A DNA stretch of 64,000 nt from Verrucomicrobiales bacterium (lineage in GTDB: Bacteria > Verrucomicrobiota > Verrucomicrobiia > Verrucomicrobiales > DEV007), in the NCBI GenBank assembly GCA_016795505.1, contig JAEUHH010000028.1, positions 1 to 64,000 of the forward strand. Reading direction: 5' to 3'. Positions 9,442 to 18,123 of this stretch are shown here, piece after piece. Positions within the stretch are counted from its first letter, which is position 1. Each line of letters starts with the position of its first letter. Made by a program: the position numbers and the translations under genes. The notes beneath the pieces are model-generated. The model saw only the letters and a program-made list of their open reading frames with translations. It searched no databases and was not told the origin of the DNA.

Positions 9442-10815
9442 TCACACGAATTTCCCGGGATTCAAAATCCCTTTCGGATCGAGCGCCCGTTTCAGCGCCC
9501 GGTGGACCTCCTGCCCGACCGGCGACACCGCGTCGGGATACCAGCGCTTTTTCGCCAGCCCGATGCCATGCTCGCCGGTGATCGCGCCGCCGACGCTGAG
9601 CACCCAGTGGAACAGGCGGTCCAGCGCGGCATCGGCCCGCTCCCGCGCTGCGGGATCGTCGTGGTAGTCCGGCACCATCAGATTGGTGTGGATGTTTCCG
9701 TCGCCCGCATGACCGAAGCAGGCCACATCGATACCCGTCTCTTCCTGGAGTTGTCGGGCGAAGGTGACCAACTCCACCAGCTTCGACCGCGGCACCACGA
9801 TGTCTTCGTTCAGCTTGATCAAGCCCGTCGCCCGCAGCGAATAGGAAAAATCGCGCCGCAACTGCCAGATCGCCTCGCAGGCCGTCTCGTCCGGCGCTTC
9901 CTCGACCGACAGGGTGCCCAGCGAGGTGAGAAATCGGCGCAGCGCGGCGAGTTCGCCCGCGACAGACTCGGCCCGGCCGTCGATCTCGACGATGAGGTGG
10001 GCATTGCCATCCGGCAGGGCTTCCGCGCCGAGGTAGTTGCGGGCCGCCTGGAGGGTGAAGCCGTCGGTGATCTCCAGCGCCGATGGTTGCCAGCGCGAGT
10101 TGAGAATCGCCTGCACCGCGCTCGCCGCGTCGGCAAAGGTCGCGAAGGTCGCCGTGAGCATGGCCCGCGCCTCCGGATGGGGAATGAGCCGCAGTGTCGC
10201 CTGCGTCACCACCCCTAGCAGTCCCTCGGAGCCGACGAAGGTCCCGATCAGGTCAAAGCCGGTCTTGTTCTTGTGGCAGCGTCCGCCCGTGACCAGCACC
10301 TCGCCATTGGCCAGCACCACCTCGAGCCCGAGCACGTAGTGCCGCGTCACCCCGTATTTCAGGCAGCGCGGACCCCCGGCATTGGCCGCGATGTTGCCGC
10401 CGATGGAGCATTCCTTCAGGCTGGCCGGGTCGGGCGGGTAATACCAGCCTTTTTCCCGCACCGCCTGCTGCAGATCATCGAGGATCACGCCCGGCTCGAC
10501 CACGGCCACTCCGTCGGCTGGATTGATTTCGACTATGCGATCCATCCCGCGCACCGAGAGCACGATGCCGCCGCGCACCGGCACCGCGCCGCCCACATAG
10601 CCGACTCCGGCGCCGCGGGTGGTCACGGGAATGCCGTGTTCGTGGGCGTGGCGCAGCGTTTTCACCACATCATCCCGATGCCGGGCCAGCACGACCACCT
10701 CCGGCGGCGCCGAGGCGTGCCATTTGTCGATACTGTGGGTCGCAAGCACGTCCGGCGCGGCGGACACGCGGTCCGGGCCGAGCAGGGTGGTCAGGTCGGT
10801 AAAGAGGTCAGCCAT
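9442..10815 (-). CDS. FAD-linked 2-hydroxyacid dehydrogenase (GlcD/D-lactate dehydrogenase type)
   Basis: The 457-residue flavoprotein belongs to the FAD-binding type 4 oxidoreductases, which oxidise glycolate, D-lactate or other 2-hydroxyacids. The FAD-binding PCMH domain spans about residues 35-215, with VTTRGAGVGYVGGAVP and the GGNIAANAGGPRCLKYG loop. The C-terminal FAD-oxidase domain includes CFGHAGDGNIHTNLM and GAITGEHGIGLAKKRW, both diagnostic of GlcD-like enzymes. The ATG at 10813-10815 starts 25 bp inside the end of the diacylglycerol kinase gene, so the two are probably translationally coupled. GlcE and GlcF partners are not adjacent. Glycolate versus D-lactate cannot be decided from sequence. 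Confidence 0.9.
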   Translation of the reverse strand: MADLFTDLTTLLGPDRVSAAPDVLATHSIDKWHASAPPEVVVLARHRDDVVKTLRHAHEHGIPVTTRGAGVGYVGGAVPVRGGIVLSVRGMDRIVEINPADGVAVVEPGVILDDLQQAVREKGWYYPPDPASLKECSIGGNIAANAGGPRCLKYGVTRHYVLGLEVVLANGEVLVTGGRCHKNKTGFDLIGTFVGSEGLLGVVTQATLRLIPHPEARAMLTATFATFADAASAVQAILNSRWQPSALEITDGFTLQAARNYLGAEALPDGNAHLIVEIDGRAESVAGELAALRRFLTSLGTLSVEEAPDETACEAIWQLRRDFSYSLRATGLIKLNEDIVVPRSKLVELVTFARQLQEETGIDVACFGHAGDGNIHTNLMVPDYHDDPAARERADAALDRLFHWVLSVGGAITGEHGIGLAKKRWYPDAVSPVGQEVHRALKRALDPKGILNPGKFV

Positions 10816-11162
10816 GACAGGATTCTGGGAAAGAAGATGATAAATCCGATGGCCGCCGCCGCAATCGCCGTCAGCAGGACGGCTCCAGCCGCGCAGTCCT
10901 TGGCCCGTCCCACCAGCGGATGCCGGTCCGGATGCACCGCATCGGCCAGCGACTCCAGCGCCGTGTTGAAAGCCTCCGCCGCCAGCACCGCCCCGATGGC
11001 GGCGACCACCGCCAGCCATTCCAGCCGGCTGATCCCGAAAAACAGACCGGCCCCGATCACCGCAATCGCTGCCGTCAATTGAATGCGGGCGCTGGTCTGC
11101 GTCCGCAGCACGAACCCCGCGCCGCGGATCGCACAGACGAGATTCCGGCGTAGCCAAAGCAT
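10791..11162 (-). CDS. Diacylglycerol kinase family protein (DgkA-like)
   Basis: The 123-residue protein is the size of prokaryotic integral-membrane diacylglycerol/undecaprenol kinases. Three hydrophobic helices are visible (about 27-45, 46-66 and 92-117), with the family signature EAFNTALESLADAVHPDRHP (62-81) and the RAKDCAAGAVLLTA segment. These enzymes recycle diacylglycerol, or phosphorylate undecaprenol in Gram-positive relatives, using Mg-ATP at the cytoplasmic membrane. Its 3' end overlaps the FAD dehydrogenase start by 25 bp. It is divergent from the ABC-importer cluster across a 315-bp gap. Confidence 0.9.
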   Translation of the reverse strand: MLWLRRNLVCAIRGAGFVLRTQTSARIQLTAAIAVIGAGLFFGISRLEWLAVVAAIGAVLAAEAFNTALESLADAVHPDRHPLVGRAKDCAAGAVLLTAIAAAAIGFIIFFPRILSWLTSLPT

Positions 11163-11477
11163 GCCGCGACAGTCGATGCAAAGCGCGCCCCTGTCCTTGG
11201 AAAATCCACTTCGCGGGGTCGGTGGCGAGGCCTTCCGATCGTGCCCGCTCGAATCGAAAGGCGGCTGATTATTACCTCCGACAGGGATTGGTAGGACTCT
11301 ATAAAATGGTGAAAGTCAATGTTTTAAGGCCATTTCATGCGGAGGGGTTCCGGTGCGGTCGGGGTTTCGCCGGAGCGGCGGGATTTTCTGGCATGGCGCA
11401 TGCTCAGGAGAGTGAGAGCCAGCGAGTCGGACTCTCTGCCCGCTGCTCCGAAACCTGAAATCAACTCCGAGTATCCC
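11163..11477. other. Intergenic region between dgkA-like gene and importer cluster
   Basis: This 315-bp divergent gap probably holds the promoter of the importer cluster. An A/T-rich -10-like TATAAA occurs at 11300-11305 with no convincing -35 at the right distance. A GAGAGT/ACTCTC inverted repeat with a 17-nt loop lies about 50-75 bp before the start codon. I looked for guanidine-class (ykkC-type) riboswitch signatures because of the importer type and did not recognise any. Confidence 0.5.
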
Positions 11478-12494
11478 ATGAAAGCCAACCGTCTCGCCCT
11501 GCCCAAACGCCTTTCCCGAGCCGTCCCGGCCGCGATGGCCGCGCTCGCCCTCCTCACGTCCGCGGTCCGCGCGGAGCCACTCAAGATCGCCTACAACGAC
11601 TGGCCCGGCTGGGTGCCGTGGGAGATCGCCATCAAGAAGGGCTGGTTCAAGGAAGCCGGCGTCGAGGTGGACTTCCAGTGGATCGACTACGTGAAGTCCA
11701 TGGAGACCTACTCCACCGGCGCGCTGGACGGCGTCCACATGACCAATGGCGACGCCCTCGTCACCGGTGCCACCGGCAAGCCGGCTGTGGCCATCCTCAT
11801 CAACGACTATTCCAACGGCAACGACATGTTCATCGCCGCGCCCGGCATCGAGTCGGTCAAGGATATGAAAGGCAAGAAAGTCGGTGTCGAGCAGGGCTTC
11901 GTCAGCCATCTGCTGGTGCTGAAAGCCCTCGAAGCCAACGGCATGACCGAGGCTGACGTGGAGATCGTCAACACGCCCAACGGTGAGACACCCCAGGTGC
12001 TCAAGTCGGGAGGTGTCAGCGCCATCGCCGCCTGGCAGCCCAGCTCGGGCCAGGCGCTGAAGCTGGTCGATGGGTCCAAGACCCTTTTCACCTCAGCCGA
12101 CGCGCCGGGCATCATCTACGACATCCTTTATGTGGCTCCGGAAAGTCTGGAGAAACGGCGCGACGACTGGAAGAAGGTCGTGAAAGTCTGGTATCGCATC
12201 GTCGAATTCCTCAAGAACGAGGACAATCTCGACGAGGCTCTCGAAATCATGGCCGCGCGGGTGAATCTCACGCCCGATGAGTATGAGCCTCTGCTGAAGG
12301 GCACCTACATCCTGAACATCGAAGAGGCTCTGGAGCGTTGGAAAGAGGGCGAGGGTCTCGATTCCGTCTACGGATCGTCCAAAGTGGTCGATGCCTTCAA
12401 TGTGAAATACGAGGTCTACGAAAAGCCCGAGCCCATCGCGAAATACTTCGATTCCTCCCTGACGAAAGAGGTCGCCGAGGAACTCAAAAAGTGA
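11478..12494 (+). CDS. ABC transporter substrate-binding protein (urea-carboxylase-region type)
   Basis: The 338-residue periplasmic binding protein belongs to the NMT1/TauA-like class. Its sequence features ([36 protein letters not shown] and [13 protein letters not shown]) closely resemble the subtype I recall being described near urea/guanidine carboxylase genes. Residues 1-~32 form a Sec signal peptide (basic start, then [15 protein letters not shown]). The ATG at 11478 is favoured because it starts that signal; the longer frame from 11337 does not. The permease gene begins 33 bp after the stop codon. No urea or guanidine carboxylase is present nearby, so the ligand is open: the family suggests a small nitrogen or sulfonate compound. 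Confidence is high for fold and class and low for substrate. Confidence 0.88.
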   Translation: MKANRLALPKRLSRAVPAAMAALALLTSAVRAEPLKIAYNDWPGWVPWEIAIKKGWFKEAGVEVDFQWIDYVKSMETYSTGALDGVHMTNGDALVTGATGKPAVAILINDYSNGNDMFIAAPGIESVKDMKGKKVGVEQGFVSHLLVLKALEANGMTEADVEIVNTPNGETPQVLKSGGVSAIAAWQPSSGQALKLVDGSKTLFTSADAPGIIYDILYVAPESLEKRRDDWKKVVKVWYRIVEFLKNEDNLDEALEIMAARVNLTPDEYEPLLKGTYILNIEEALERWKEGEGLDSVYGSSKVVDAFNVKYEVYEKPEPIAKYFDSSLTKEVAEELKK

Positions 12495-12527
12495 CGCCCT
12501 TCCGGCGACTTCCCGCCGCCTCCGCCG

Positions 12528-13985
12528 ATGGCCTCAGATCCCCAGCCGGCTTCGCGCCGCTCCGCCGCGCCGGCAAACCGCATTCCGTGGTTTGCCGTGC
12601 GGCGGGATCTCGGACCGCGGCGGAATTCCCTGCTTTCTGCCCTGTCCTTCATCCTGCCGGTTGCGGTTTGGTGTCTGGTCAGTTATTGCCCGTTCATCTG
12701 GCATCCCGATATCCGGCTTCAGATCGCCGCCAACCGGGAGGGTGTGAACACCGTGTTCCTGCCCGGTGACCGCGTCAGCAAGGCTTACTTCCCCGAGTAT
12801 CAAGCCGCGATCCGGAAGATGAACGAAGGCGCGCAAGCCAAACGCGCCGCCGGGGAGGCGAATTCGGCCCGGGAAAACAAAAAGCTGCTCCGTCAGATCG
12901 TACCGGTCGCCGTCGCCAACGGCTGGATGGCTCCCGAGCAGGAAAAGGACGACGCCATCATCTACGGGCTCTGGCTCGATCTGGCTGCCGGGAGAAAGGT
13001 GTCCACCCGGCCCATTCTGACGGAGGAAAACCTCGCCATCGCGCGGGAAAATGCCGCCATCCTGCTGGCCGCGTCGGAGACCTACGATGCGTCCACGTTT
13101 CCGACGGCGCCCTTTTCCCAGCTCATCCCGCAGGGCGTGGCGGCCAATCCCGATTACCTGCCCGCCCCGCACGAGGTCCTCGTGATGGGCTGGCGGGAAT
13201 TCACAATGCCTGCCGAATCGAATCAGCCGGCCATGACCGACCGGCTGGTGCATTCGGTGAAGATCGTCTTCGGCGGCTTTCTCATCGCCTGTCTCTTTGG
13301 CATCCCGCTGGGCGTCCTTTGCGGGACCTATCAGGTCTTCGCCCGGCTCTGTGAGCCTTTCATCGATTTCTTCCGCTACATGCCGGCGCCGGCCTTCAGC
13401 ACGCTGCTGGTGGCGCTGTTTGCCGCCAACGATGCGCCGAAAGTCGCCCTCGTCGTCATCGGCACCCTGTTTCAGATGGTCCTCGTCATCGCCAAGACGA
13501 CCCGCCTGCTCGACGTATCGCTGCTGGAGGCCGCCCAGACGCTCGGCGCCTCGCAGCGCCAGTTGGTGACCCGCGTGGTCATCCCCGGCATCCTGCCAAA
13601 TCTCTACAACGACCTCCGCATCCTGCTCGGCTGGGCCTGGACCTGGCTGGTCATCGCCGAGCTGATCGGGGTCAAAAGCGGACTCACCGAACTCATCGAG
13701 ACCCAGGGCCGGTGGCGGAATTTCGACCGTGTCTTTCCGGTCATCATCCTCATCGGCCTGCTCGGGTTCTTCACCGACCAGATCCTCGCCCGCTTCCATC
13801 GCATTCTGTTCCCCTACGCCGAGGAGAACCAGAATCGTAAGCCCGGCCTGCTCGGCCGGCTGGTGGCCTGGTTCATCGCGTCCGCGTCGGACCGTCTCGC
13901 TCCCACTTGGAACGCCGCCGCCTGCGGCCCCCTGCCGGGCCTGAAGGCGTCCTCGCGGACTTCGACCGAGGATGCTCCCGCCTGA
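12528..13985 (+). CDS. ABC transporter permease with large extra-membrane insertion
   Basis: The 485-residue permease is much longer than the ~250-residue TauC/SsuC type. One helix (about 33-60) is followed by a ~190-residue hydrophilic region, probably periplasmic. The BPD_transp_1 domain (about 240-455) comes next, with several helices. The EAA loop that contacts the ATPase is clear ([15 protein letters not shown], then [15 protein letters not shown]). The same two-part architecture, as far as I recall, is seen in permeases next to urea/guanidine-carboxylase-type binding proteins. The gene lies 33 bp after the binding protein and 11 bp before the ATPase. The role of the inserted region is unknown; substrate delivery is a guess. 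Confidence 0.88.
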   Translation: MASDPQPASRRSAAPANRIPWFAVRRDLGPRRNSLLSALSFILPVAVWCLVSYCPFIWHPDIRLQIAANREGVNTVFLPGDRVSKAYFPEYQAAIRKMNEGAQAKRAAGEANSARENKKLLRQIVPVAVANGWMAPEQEKDDAIIYGLWLDLAAGRKVSTRPILTEENLAIARENAAILLAASETYDASTFPTAPFSQLIPQGVAANPDYLPAPHEVLVMGWREFTMPAESNQPAMTDRLVHSVKIVFGGFLIACLFGIPLGVLCGTYQVFARLCEPFIDFFRYMPAPAFSTLLVALFAANDAPKVALVVIGTLFQMVLVIAKTTRLLDVSLLEAAQTLGASQRQLVTRVVIPGILPNLYNDLRILLGWAWTWLVIAELIGVKSGLTELIETQGRWRNFDRVFPVIILIGLLGFFTDQILARFHRILFPYAEENQNRKPGLLGRLVAWFIASASDRLAPTWNAAACGPLPGLKASSRTSTEDAPA

Positions 13986-13996
13986 TAAGACCCGCC

Positions 13997-14905
13997 ATGA
14001 GCGCCGCCGCCACCCCACTCACCCTGCCCGACTACCGGCAACAGGCACCCGCTGTCGCCGAGCGTTTCGCAGCCCTGAAACGCCGTCCGGTTGTGCTCGA
14101 GGTCAAGGATCTGGGTAAGACCTTCGACGCTCACGAAGGCACTGTCACCGCCCTGCAGGGGTTGAGCTTTTCGGTCCATCGCCGCGAGTTCATGTGCGTG
14201 ATCGGCCAGTCCGGTTGCGGCAAATCGACCCTGATCCGCATCCTCTCCGGCCTGGAGCACCCCACCTCGGGCGAACTGTTGCTCGACGGCCGACCGGTCC
14301 ACGGCCCCGGGCTGGACCGGGGAATGGTTTTCCAGAGCTACACCCTGTTCCCGTGGCTGACGGTGAAGGAGAACGTCCTCTTCGGACCGCGGATGGCGGG
14401 ACGCAAGGGCTCCGCGGTCGAGAGCGAGGCCCGCCAGTGGATCGAGATGGTCGGACTCTCCGACTTTGAGAATGCCTACCCGTATCAGCTTTCCGGCGGC
14501 ATGAAACAGCGCGTCGCCATCGCCCGCGCCCTGGCCAACCAGCCCCGCATCCTGCTCATGGACGAGCCCTTTGGTGCTCTCGATGCCCAGACCCGCGCCC
14601 AGATGCAGGAGTATCTGCTCCAGATCTGGAAGAACATCGACATTACCATTCTGTTCATCACCCACGATCTCGACGAGGCCGTCTTCCTCGCCGACCGCAT
14701 CCTCGTGCTCAAGGCCCGGCCGGGTCGCATCGACGAGATCATCGAGGTGCCGGTGCCGCGTCCCCGCCATCTTGATCAAGCCGTCCAGCCCGAGTTCCTC
14801 GCCACCAAGCACCGCATCAGCGAACTCATCCATCCACGGGATCAGCGCCACGGGGAGCTACTGTCCATACCGCGCCTCACCGCCGTGGGCGACACCATCG
14901 AGTGA
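13997..14905 (+). CDS. ABC transporter ATP-binding protein (TauB/SsuB-like)
   Basis: This is the 302-residue cytoplasmic ATPase of the importer. Walker A is GQSGCGKST (70-78), with a Q-loop in [11 protein letters not shown], the signature [15 protein letters not shown], Walker [13 protein letters not shown] and the H-loop [10 protein letters not shown]. The ATG at 13997 is chosen because it lies 11 bp after the permease stop. About 30 N-terminal residues precede the canonical domain, and the C-terminal tail is ~45 residues longer than minimal TauB proteins. It completes the three-gene importer and is followed at 24 bp by the creatininase-family gene, which links uptake to metabolism. Confidence 0.93.
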   Translation: MSAAATPLTLPDYRQQAPAVAERFAALKRRPVVLEVKDLGKTFDAHEGTVTALQGLSFSVHRREFMCVIGQSGCGKSTLIRILSGLEHPTSGELLLDGRPVHGPGLDRGMVFQSYTLFPWLTVKENVLFGPRMAGRKGSAVESEARQWIEMVGLSDFENAYPYQLSGGMKQRVAIARALANQPRILLMDEPFGALDAQTRAQMQEYLLQIWKNIDITILFITHDLDEAVFLADRILVLKARPGRIDEIIEVPVPRPRHLDQAVQPEFLATKHRISELIHPRDQRHGELLSIPRLTAVGDTIE

Positions 14906-14929
14906 CCGGGTGCCGCCTTCCCAAGCTTC

Positions 14930-15727
14930 ATGACTATCTCCCCGGACGCGCCGCTGTTCCTCGATCGCCTGAGCTGGCGCCAGATCGCCGATTTGCAGGA
15001 TCAGGGAAATCGCATGCTCCTGCTGCCGACCGGTGCCACCGAGCAGCACGGCCCGCATCTTCCGGTGAACACCGACACCGTGATCGCCGCGAGCCTCGCC
15101 GCTGCCGCCTCGGCCGCCACGGGCATTCCCGTCCTGCCGGCTCTGGCCTTTACCGTCTCCGCCGGTCACACGGGGAAATGGCCCGGCACCTTCTCGCTGC
15201 GGCACGAGACCTTCATCCACGCCATCAACGACCTCGGCGACTGGATGGCCGCGACGGGCTGGGACCGTCTCCTGATCGTCAATGCCCATTTCGGCAACGA
15301 TGCCGTGCTCCGGGTCGCCGTCGACCAGTTGCGGCTCAGGCATCTGGGTACGCTGCAGGTCGGTATGGTGAACACCTTCCTGCTGACGCCGTCGATCCGG
15401 GACCAGTTCTTTGCCGATGCCGACGACCTGCACGCCAACCGCGCCGAGACCGACCTGATGCTCCATCTCGCGCCCGACACCGTGGACATGGCCGCCGTCG
15501 AGGACGATCCCGACCGCACCGCCGGCACCGTGCTGTCGCATCCCGTGTCGCAGACCAGCCTCAACGGCGTCACCGGTCGGCCCAGCGAGGGCGATGCCGC
15601 CCGGGGCGCGGCCCTGTTTGCCGAAATGGCCGCCGCCTTGGCGGAAAAGGCCGCCACCGCCAGACATGAGCAGCCGCCGCTGGCTCCGGAGCTTTGGCGG
15701 GATTGCTCCCGGCTGCCGCGGATCTGA
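14930..15727 (+). CDS. Creatininase family amidohydrolase
   Basis: The 265-residue protein belongs to the creatininase family of binuclear-metal cyclic amide hydrolases, whose members act on creatinine, formamidopyrimidines or peptide tags. The N-terminal metal motif is clear: GATEQHGPHLPVNTDT, giving Glu38, His40 and Asp49 as ligands. The second motif, usually NGHGGN, is NAHFGN here (His120 kept, both neighbouring Gly changed). The late element reads HANRAETDLML (Glu173), resembling the family's HAGExETS. It lies between the importer ATPase (24 bp) and the glutamine-synthetase-like gene, from which it is separated by the dispersed repeat. A hydrolytic step on an imported cyclic or amide compound is inferred, with the actual substrate unknown. 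Confidence 0.87.
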   Translation: MTISPDAPLFLDRLSWRQIADLQDQGNRMLLLPTGATEQHGPHLPVNTDTVIAASLAAAASAATGIPVLPALAFTVSAGHTGKWPGTFSLRHETFIHAINDLGDWMAATGWDRLLIVNAHFGNDAVLRVAVDQLRLRHLGTLQVGMVNTFLLTPSIRDQFFADADDLHANRAETDLMLHLAPDTVDMAAVEDDPDRTAGTVLSHPVSQTSLNGVTGRPSEGDAARGAALFAEMAAALAEKAATARHEQPPLAPELWRDCSRLPRI

Positions 15728-15770
15728 TCCAACCCTGTCTCATCTCCGATCCAACCCTGTTTGTCCGAAA
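15725..15770. repeat. Dispersed ACAGGGT repeat, copy 2 (direct-pair form, reverse orientation)
   Basis: Two same-orientation copies of GATCCAACCCTGT, the reverse complement of the core, fill the 46-bp gap inside the operon. They end 3 bp before the glutamine-synthetase-like ATG, occupying the place where a ribosome-binding site would be. The first base pairs overlap the stop codon of the creatininase-family gene. Confidence 0.82.
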
Positions 15771-15773
15771 ATC

Positions 15774-17201
15774 ATGAATACGAACGAAGCCAAGCCCGAT
15801 TTTGCCGTGCCTCCCGGATTCCGCCCCGACGAGGCGAAACTCGCCGCCGTCGCGTCCCGCATCGAGAACGAGGGAATCCGTTACCTGTTGTCCACCTACG
15901 TCGATGTCCACGGCGCGCCGAAGGCGAAGGTGAATCCCGCCGCCGCCCTGAAAAAGATGGCCTATGGCTCCGAGCTGTTCACCGTGGGCGCCATGGAGGG
16001 CATGGGACTGGTCGGTCCGCAGGAGGACGAGTGCGCCGCCGTGCCGGATCTCGACACGATGATCGTGTGCCCGTGGGACAAGCGCTATGCCTACTTTTTC
16101 GGCGACCTCTACTACCACGGCGAGCCCTATCCGAACGACAGCCGCCAGATCCTGAAGCGGCAAATGGACCGGGCCCGCAGTGCCGGCCTCACCTTCAACC
16201 TAGGCGTCGAGCCGGAATTTTACGTGTTCCGGATCGATCCCGAGACCGGCGCCCGTCGCGGTCTCGCCACCCACCGCTACCGGGGCATCTGTCCGGCTTA
16301 TGATGTGCATCAGGCGCTCGGGGCGATGGATTTCCTCGAGCCCTACAGCCAGTATCTCCAGGAGTTGGGCTGGGGACTGTATTCCTTCGACCAGGAGGGT
16401 GGCCACAGCCAGTTCGAGTTCGACTGCGACTACTCCGATGCGTTGACGATGTCAGACCGGCTCGTCTTCATGCGGCTCATGGCCAAGCAGGTGGCCGAGT
16501 CGATCGGCTGCATCGCGAGTTTTCTGCCGAAGCCTTTTGCCGGCGACTTCCGGTCCGGCTGCCATTTCAACATGTCCCTGATGGACAACGCCACGGGGCA
16601 GAATGCCTTCGCGCCCGAGCCGGGGGGGAATCCCTTCATCGAAAAATACGGCATTCCCCTGTCAAAGACCGCCTATCACTTTGCCGCCGGCCTCCTGAAG
16701 CACGCCGCGGCGCTGACAGCCGTCACCTCGCCCACCTACAACAGCTATCAGGGCTTCATCGCCCAGGGCGAGATGCTCGACGTGAGCTGGGCACCGGTTC
16801 TGATCGCCTACGGGCGCAACAACCGGTCGGCCGTGCTGAGGATGCCGCTGAACCGCTACTGCCTTGAGAACCGCGCGCCCGACATGAGTGTGAATCCCTA
16901 TCTCGCGGCCGCGTTCCATTTGGCCGCCGGACTCGAGGGCATTGAGCAGGAACTCGATCCCGGCGAGCCGCTCAATGCCAACCTCTACCAGATGAACAAG
17001 CGGCAGATCCGCCAGAGCGGCATCGAATTTCTGCCCGCCACGCTGTGCCACGCCATTGAGGCATTCGACGCCGACGAACTGGCCGGCGAGGTCTTTGGCG
17101 AGATGAAGGACATCTACATTCGCCAAAAGACGAGCGAGTGGGAGCGCGACTTCTACACCATTCACGACGACCAGCTCGATCGCATGCTCACCTTCCTGTG
17201 A
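15774..17201 (+). CDS. Type III glutamine synthetase / gamma-glutamylmethylamide synthetase-like ligase
   Basis: The 475-residue ligase belongs to the group usually annotated as type III glutamate-ammonia ligase (GlnT). That group also contains gamma-glutamylmethylamide synthetase (GmaS) of methylamine utilisers. Visible features are a beta-grasp N domain with TYVDVHGAPKAKVNP, the metal-binding EPEFYVF, GGHSQFEF, SGCHFNMSL, the nucleotide/glutamate segment IAYGRNNRSAVLRMP and ENRAPDMSVNPYLAAA. The ATG at 15774 is chosen; upstream codons lie in the repeat and the previous gene. It probably joins glutamate to ammonia or to a primary amine released by the pathway. Genes for N-methylglutamate synthase or dehydrogenase are absent here. 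Ammonia versus alkylamine substrate is undecided. Confidence 0.88.
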   Translation: MNTNEAKPDFAVPPGFRPDEAKLAAVASRIENEGIRYLLSTYVDVHGAPKAKVNPAAALKKMAYGSELFTVGAMEGMGLVGPQEDECAAVPDLDTMIVCPWDKRYAYFFGDLYYHGEPYPNDSRQILKRQMDRARSAGLTFNLGVEPEFYVFRIDPETGARRGLATHRYRGICPAYDVHQALGAMDFLEPYSQYLQELGWGLYSFDQEGGHSQFEFDCDYSDALTMSDRLVFMRLMAKQVAESIGCIASFLPKPFAGDFRSGCHFNMSLMDNATGQNAFAPEPGGNPFIEKYGIPLSKTAYHFAAGLLKHAAALTAVTSPTYNSYQGFIAQGEMLDVSWAPVLIAYGRNNRSAVLRMPLNRYCLENRAPDMSVNPYLAAAFHLAAGLEGIEQELDPGEPLNANLYQMNKRQIRQSGIEFLPATLCHAIEAFDADELAGEVFGEMKDIYIRQKTSEWERDFYTIHDDQLDRMLTFL

Positions 17202-17205
17202 TCCG

Positions 17206-17781
17206 ATGTCCACCGTCCACGATCCCGCCGCCTTTCCCCTGTTGGAGCCGGAGACGGCGCCCGCTGCCTCGGTGCCGTTGCTGGAGGAGGTGATCGCCGA
17301 TTTCGGCATGATTCCGAATTTGGAGCGCGTTCTCGCGGCCGCCCCGCCGGTTCTGGAGGGCTACGTGCGCCTGTGGTCCCTGTTTGAACAGACCTCCCTC
17401 TCGCCGATCGAGCGTCAGGTGGTCTATCAGACGGCCAATGTCGAGAACCACTGCACCTATTGCGTGCCCTGGCACACGCTGCTGAGCCGGAAAGCCGGCA
17501 TGAGTCCCGAGGCGATCGCCGCGCTCCGCGAGGCGTCGCCCATCGACGATGCGAGACTGGAGGCACTCCGGCTTTTCACCCGCGATCTCATCCTCCACCG
17601 TGGACATCCGCCGGAGGCGTCGTGGCAGGCCTTTCTTGCCGCCGGCTACGGGCCCGTGGCAGCCATGGAAGTGGTGCTCGGCCTCGCCACCAAGACCATC
17701 AGCAACTACGTCAACGGTCTGGCGCACACCCCTCTGGACAAGGAGGTGAAATCTCTGGTGTGGGATGGTGAATCGCGGTGA
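17206..17781 (+). CDS. Carboxymuconolactone decarboxylase/AhpD-family protein
   Basis: The 191-residue protein has the AhpD-like CMD fold. The redox-type active site is Glu80, Cys83, Cys86 and His90 (VENHCTYCVPWH), the arrangement of thiol-dependent peroxidase members rather than of true decarboxylases, which lack the Cys pair. The start codon is 4 bp after the glutamine-synthetase-like stop, so translation is probably coupled. In an oxygenase-containing pathway it might remove peroxide or act as a small thiol oxidoreductase, but this is inference. A 342-bp gap follows before the Rieske gene. Confidence 0.85.
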   Translation: MSTVHDPAAFPLLEPETAPAASVPLLEEVIADFGMIPNLERVLAAAPPVLEGYVRLWSLFEQTSLSPIERQVVYQTANVENHCTYCVPWHTLLSRKAGMSPEAIAALREASPIDDARLEALRLFTRDLILHRGHPPEASWQAFLAAGYGPVAAMEVVLGLATKTISNYVNGLAHTPLDKEVKSLVWDGESR

Positions 17782-18123
17782 AGGCGGAGGTCACGCGCCT
17801 GTTTCGGCCACATTCGTGCGCGCTTCGCTCAGAATGTTGCAGCCCGTGGCACGGGACCGGCTTTGTCTGACAATCACGATGCCATGATGAGCCCTATGTC
17901 CCATAACCACGGAGTGGAACCTTCGAAGGATTCGGCCCTGGACCGGGATCTTCGCTCGGAACTCTGGGCGCTCGGCATCACCCTGTGCTGCTTTGTGTTT
18001 CTGGGCTGCTGAGGCCGGGTCTTCCGATCTCCCTCCCGTCCGGTTACCCGTTCGCCGCCGCTCCGGACGCGGAGATTTGCCGTTTTCCGGCGGTGGCGAG
18101 CCTGTTTCCAATTTATTTTCGTC
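17782..18123. other. 342-bp gap within the catabolic cluster
   Basis: This gap splits the cluster and may contain a terminator or a second promoter. A short hairpin CCCGT-GGC-ACGGG lies near 17840, and a TTGTC/GACAA inverted repeat with one central base lies near 17865. Neither is followed by a T-run. A 42-codon ORF (17884-18012) occupies the centre. No good sigma-70 pair was found before the Rieske gene. Confidence 0.5.
17884..18012 (+). CDS. Possible 42-residue tail-anchored small protein
   Basis: The ORF begins ATGATG and has a charged N-terminal part followed by a hydrophobic C terminus (LWALGITLCCFVFLGC), so it would be a single-pass or tail-anchored peptide. It fills the middle of a gap in an otherwise tight gene cluster on the same strand. 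No ribosome-binding site is seen and it resembles no family I know. It may be chance; the hydrophobic end and its position are the only support. Confidence 0.3.
   Translation: MMSPMSHNHGVEPSKDSALDRDLRSELWALGITLCCFVFLGC

Noticed and set aside
11163-11477. Guanidine-type riboswitch upstream of the importer cluster
   Set aside because: Searched because of the importer type, but none of the ykkC-class conserved segments or paired ACGR-loop hairpins could be found by eye.
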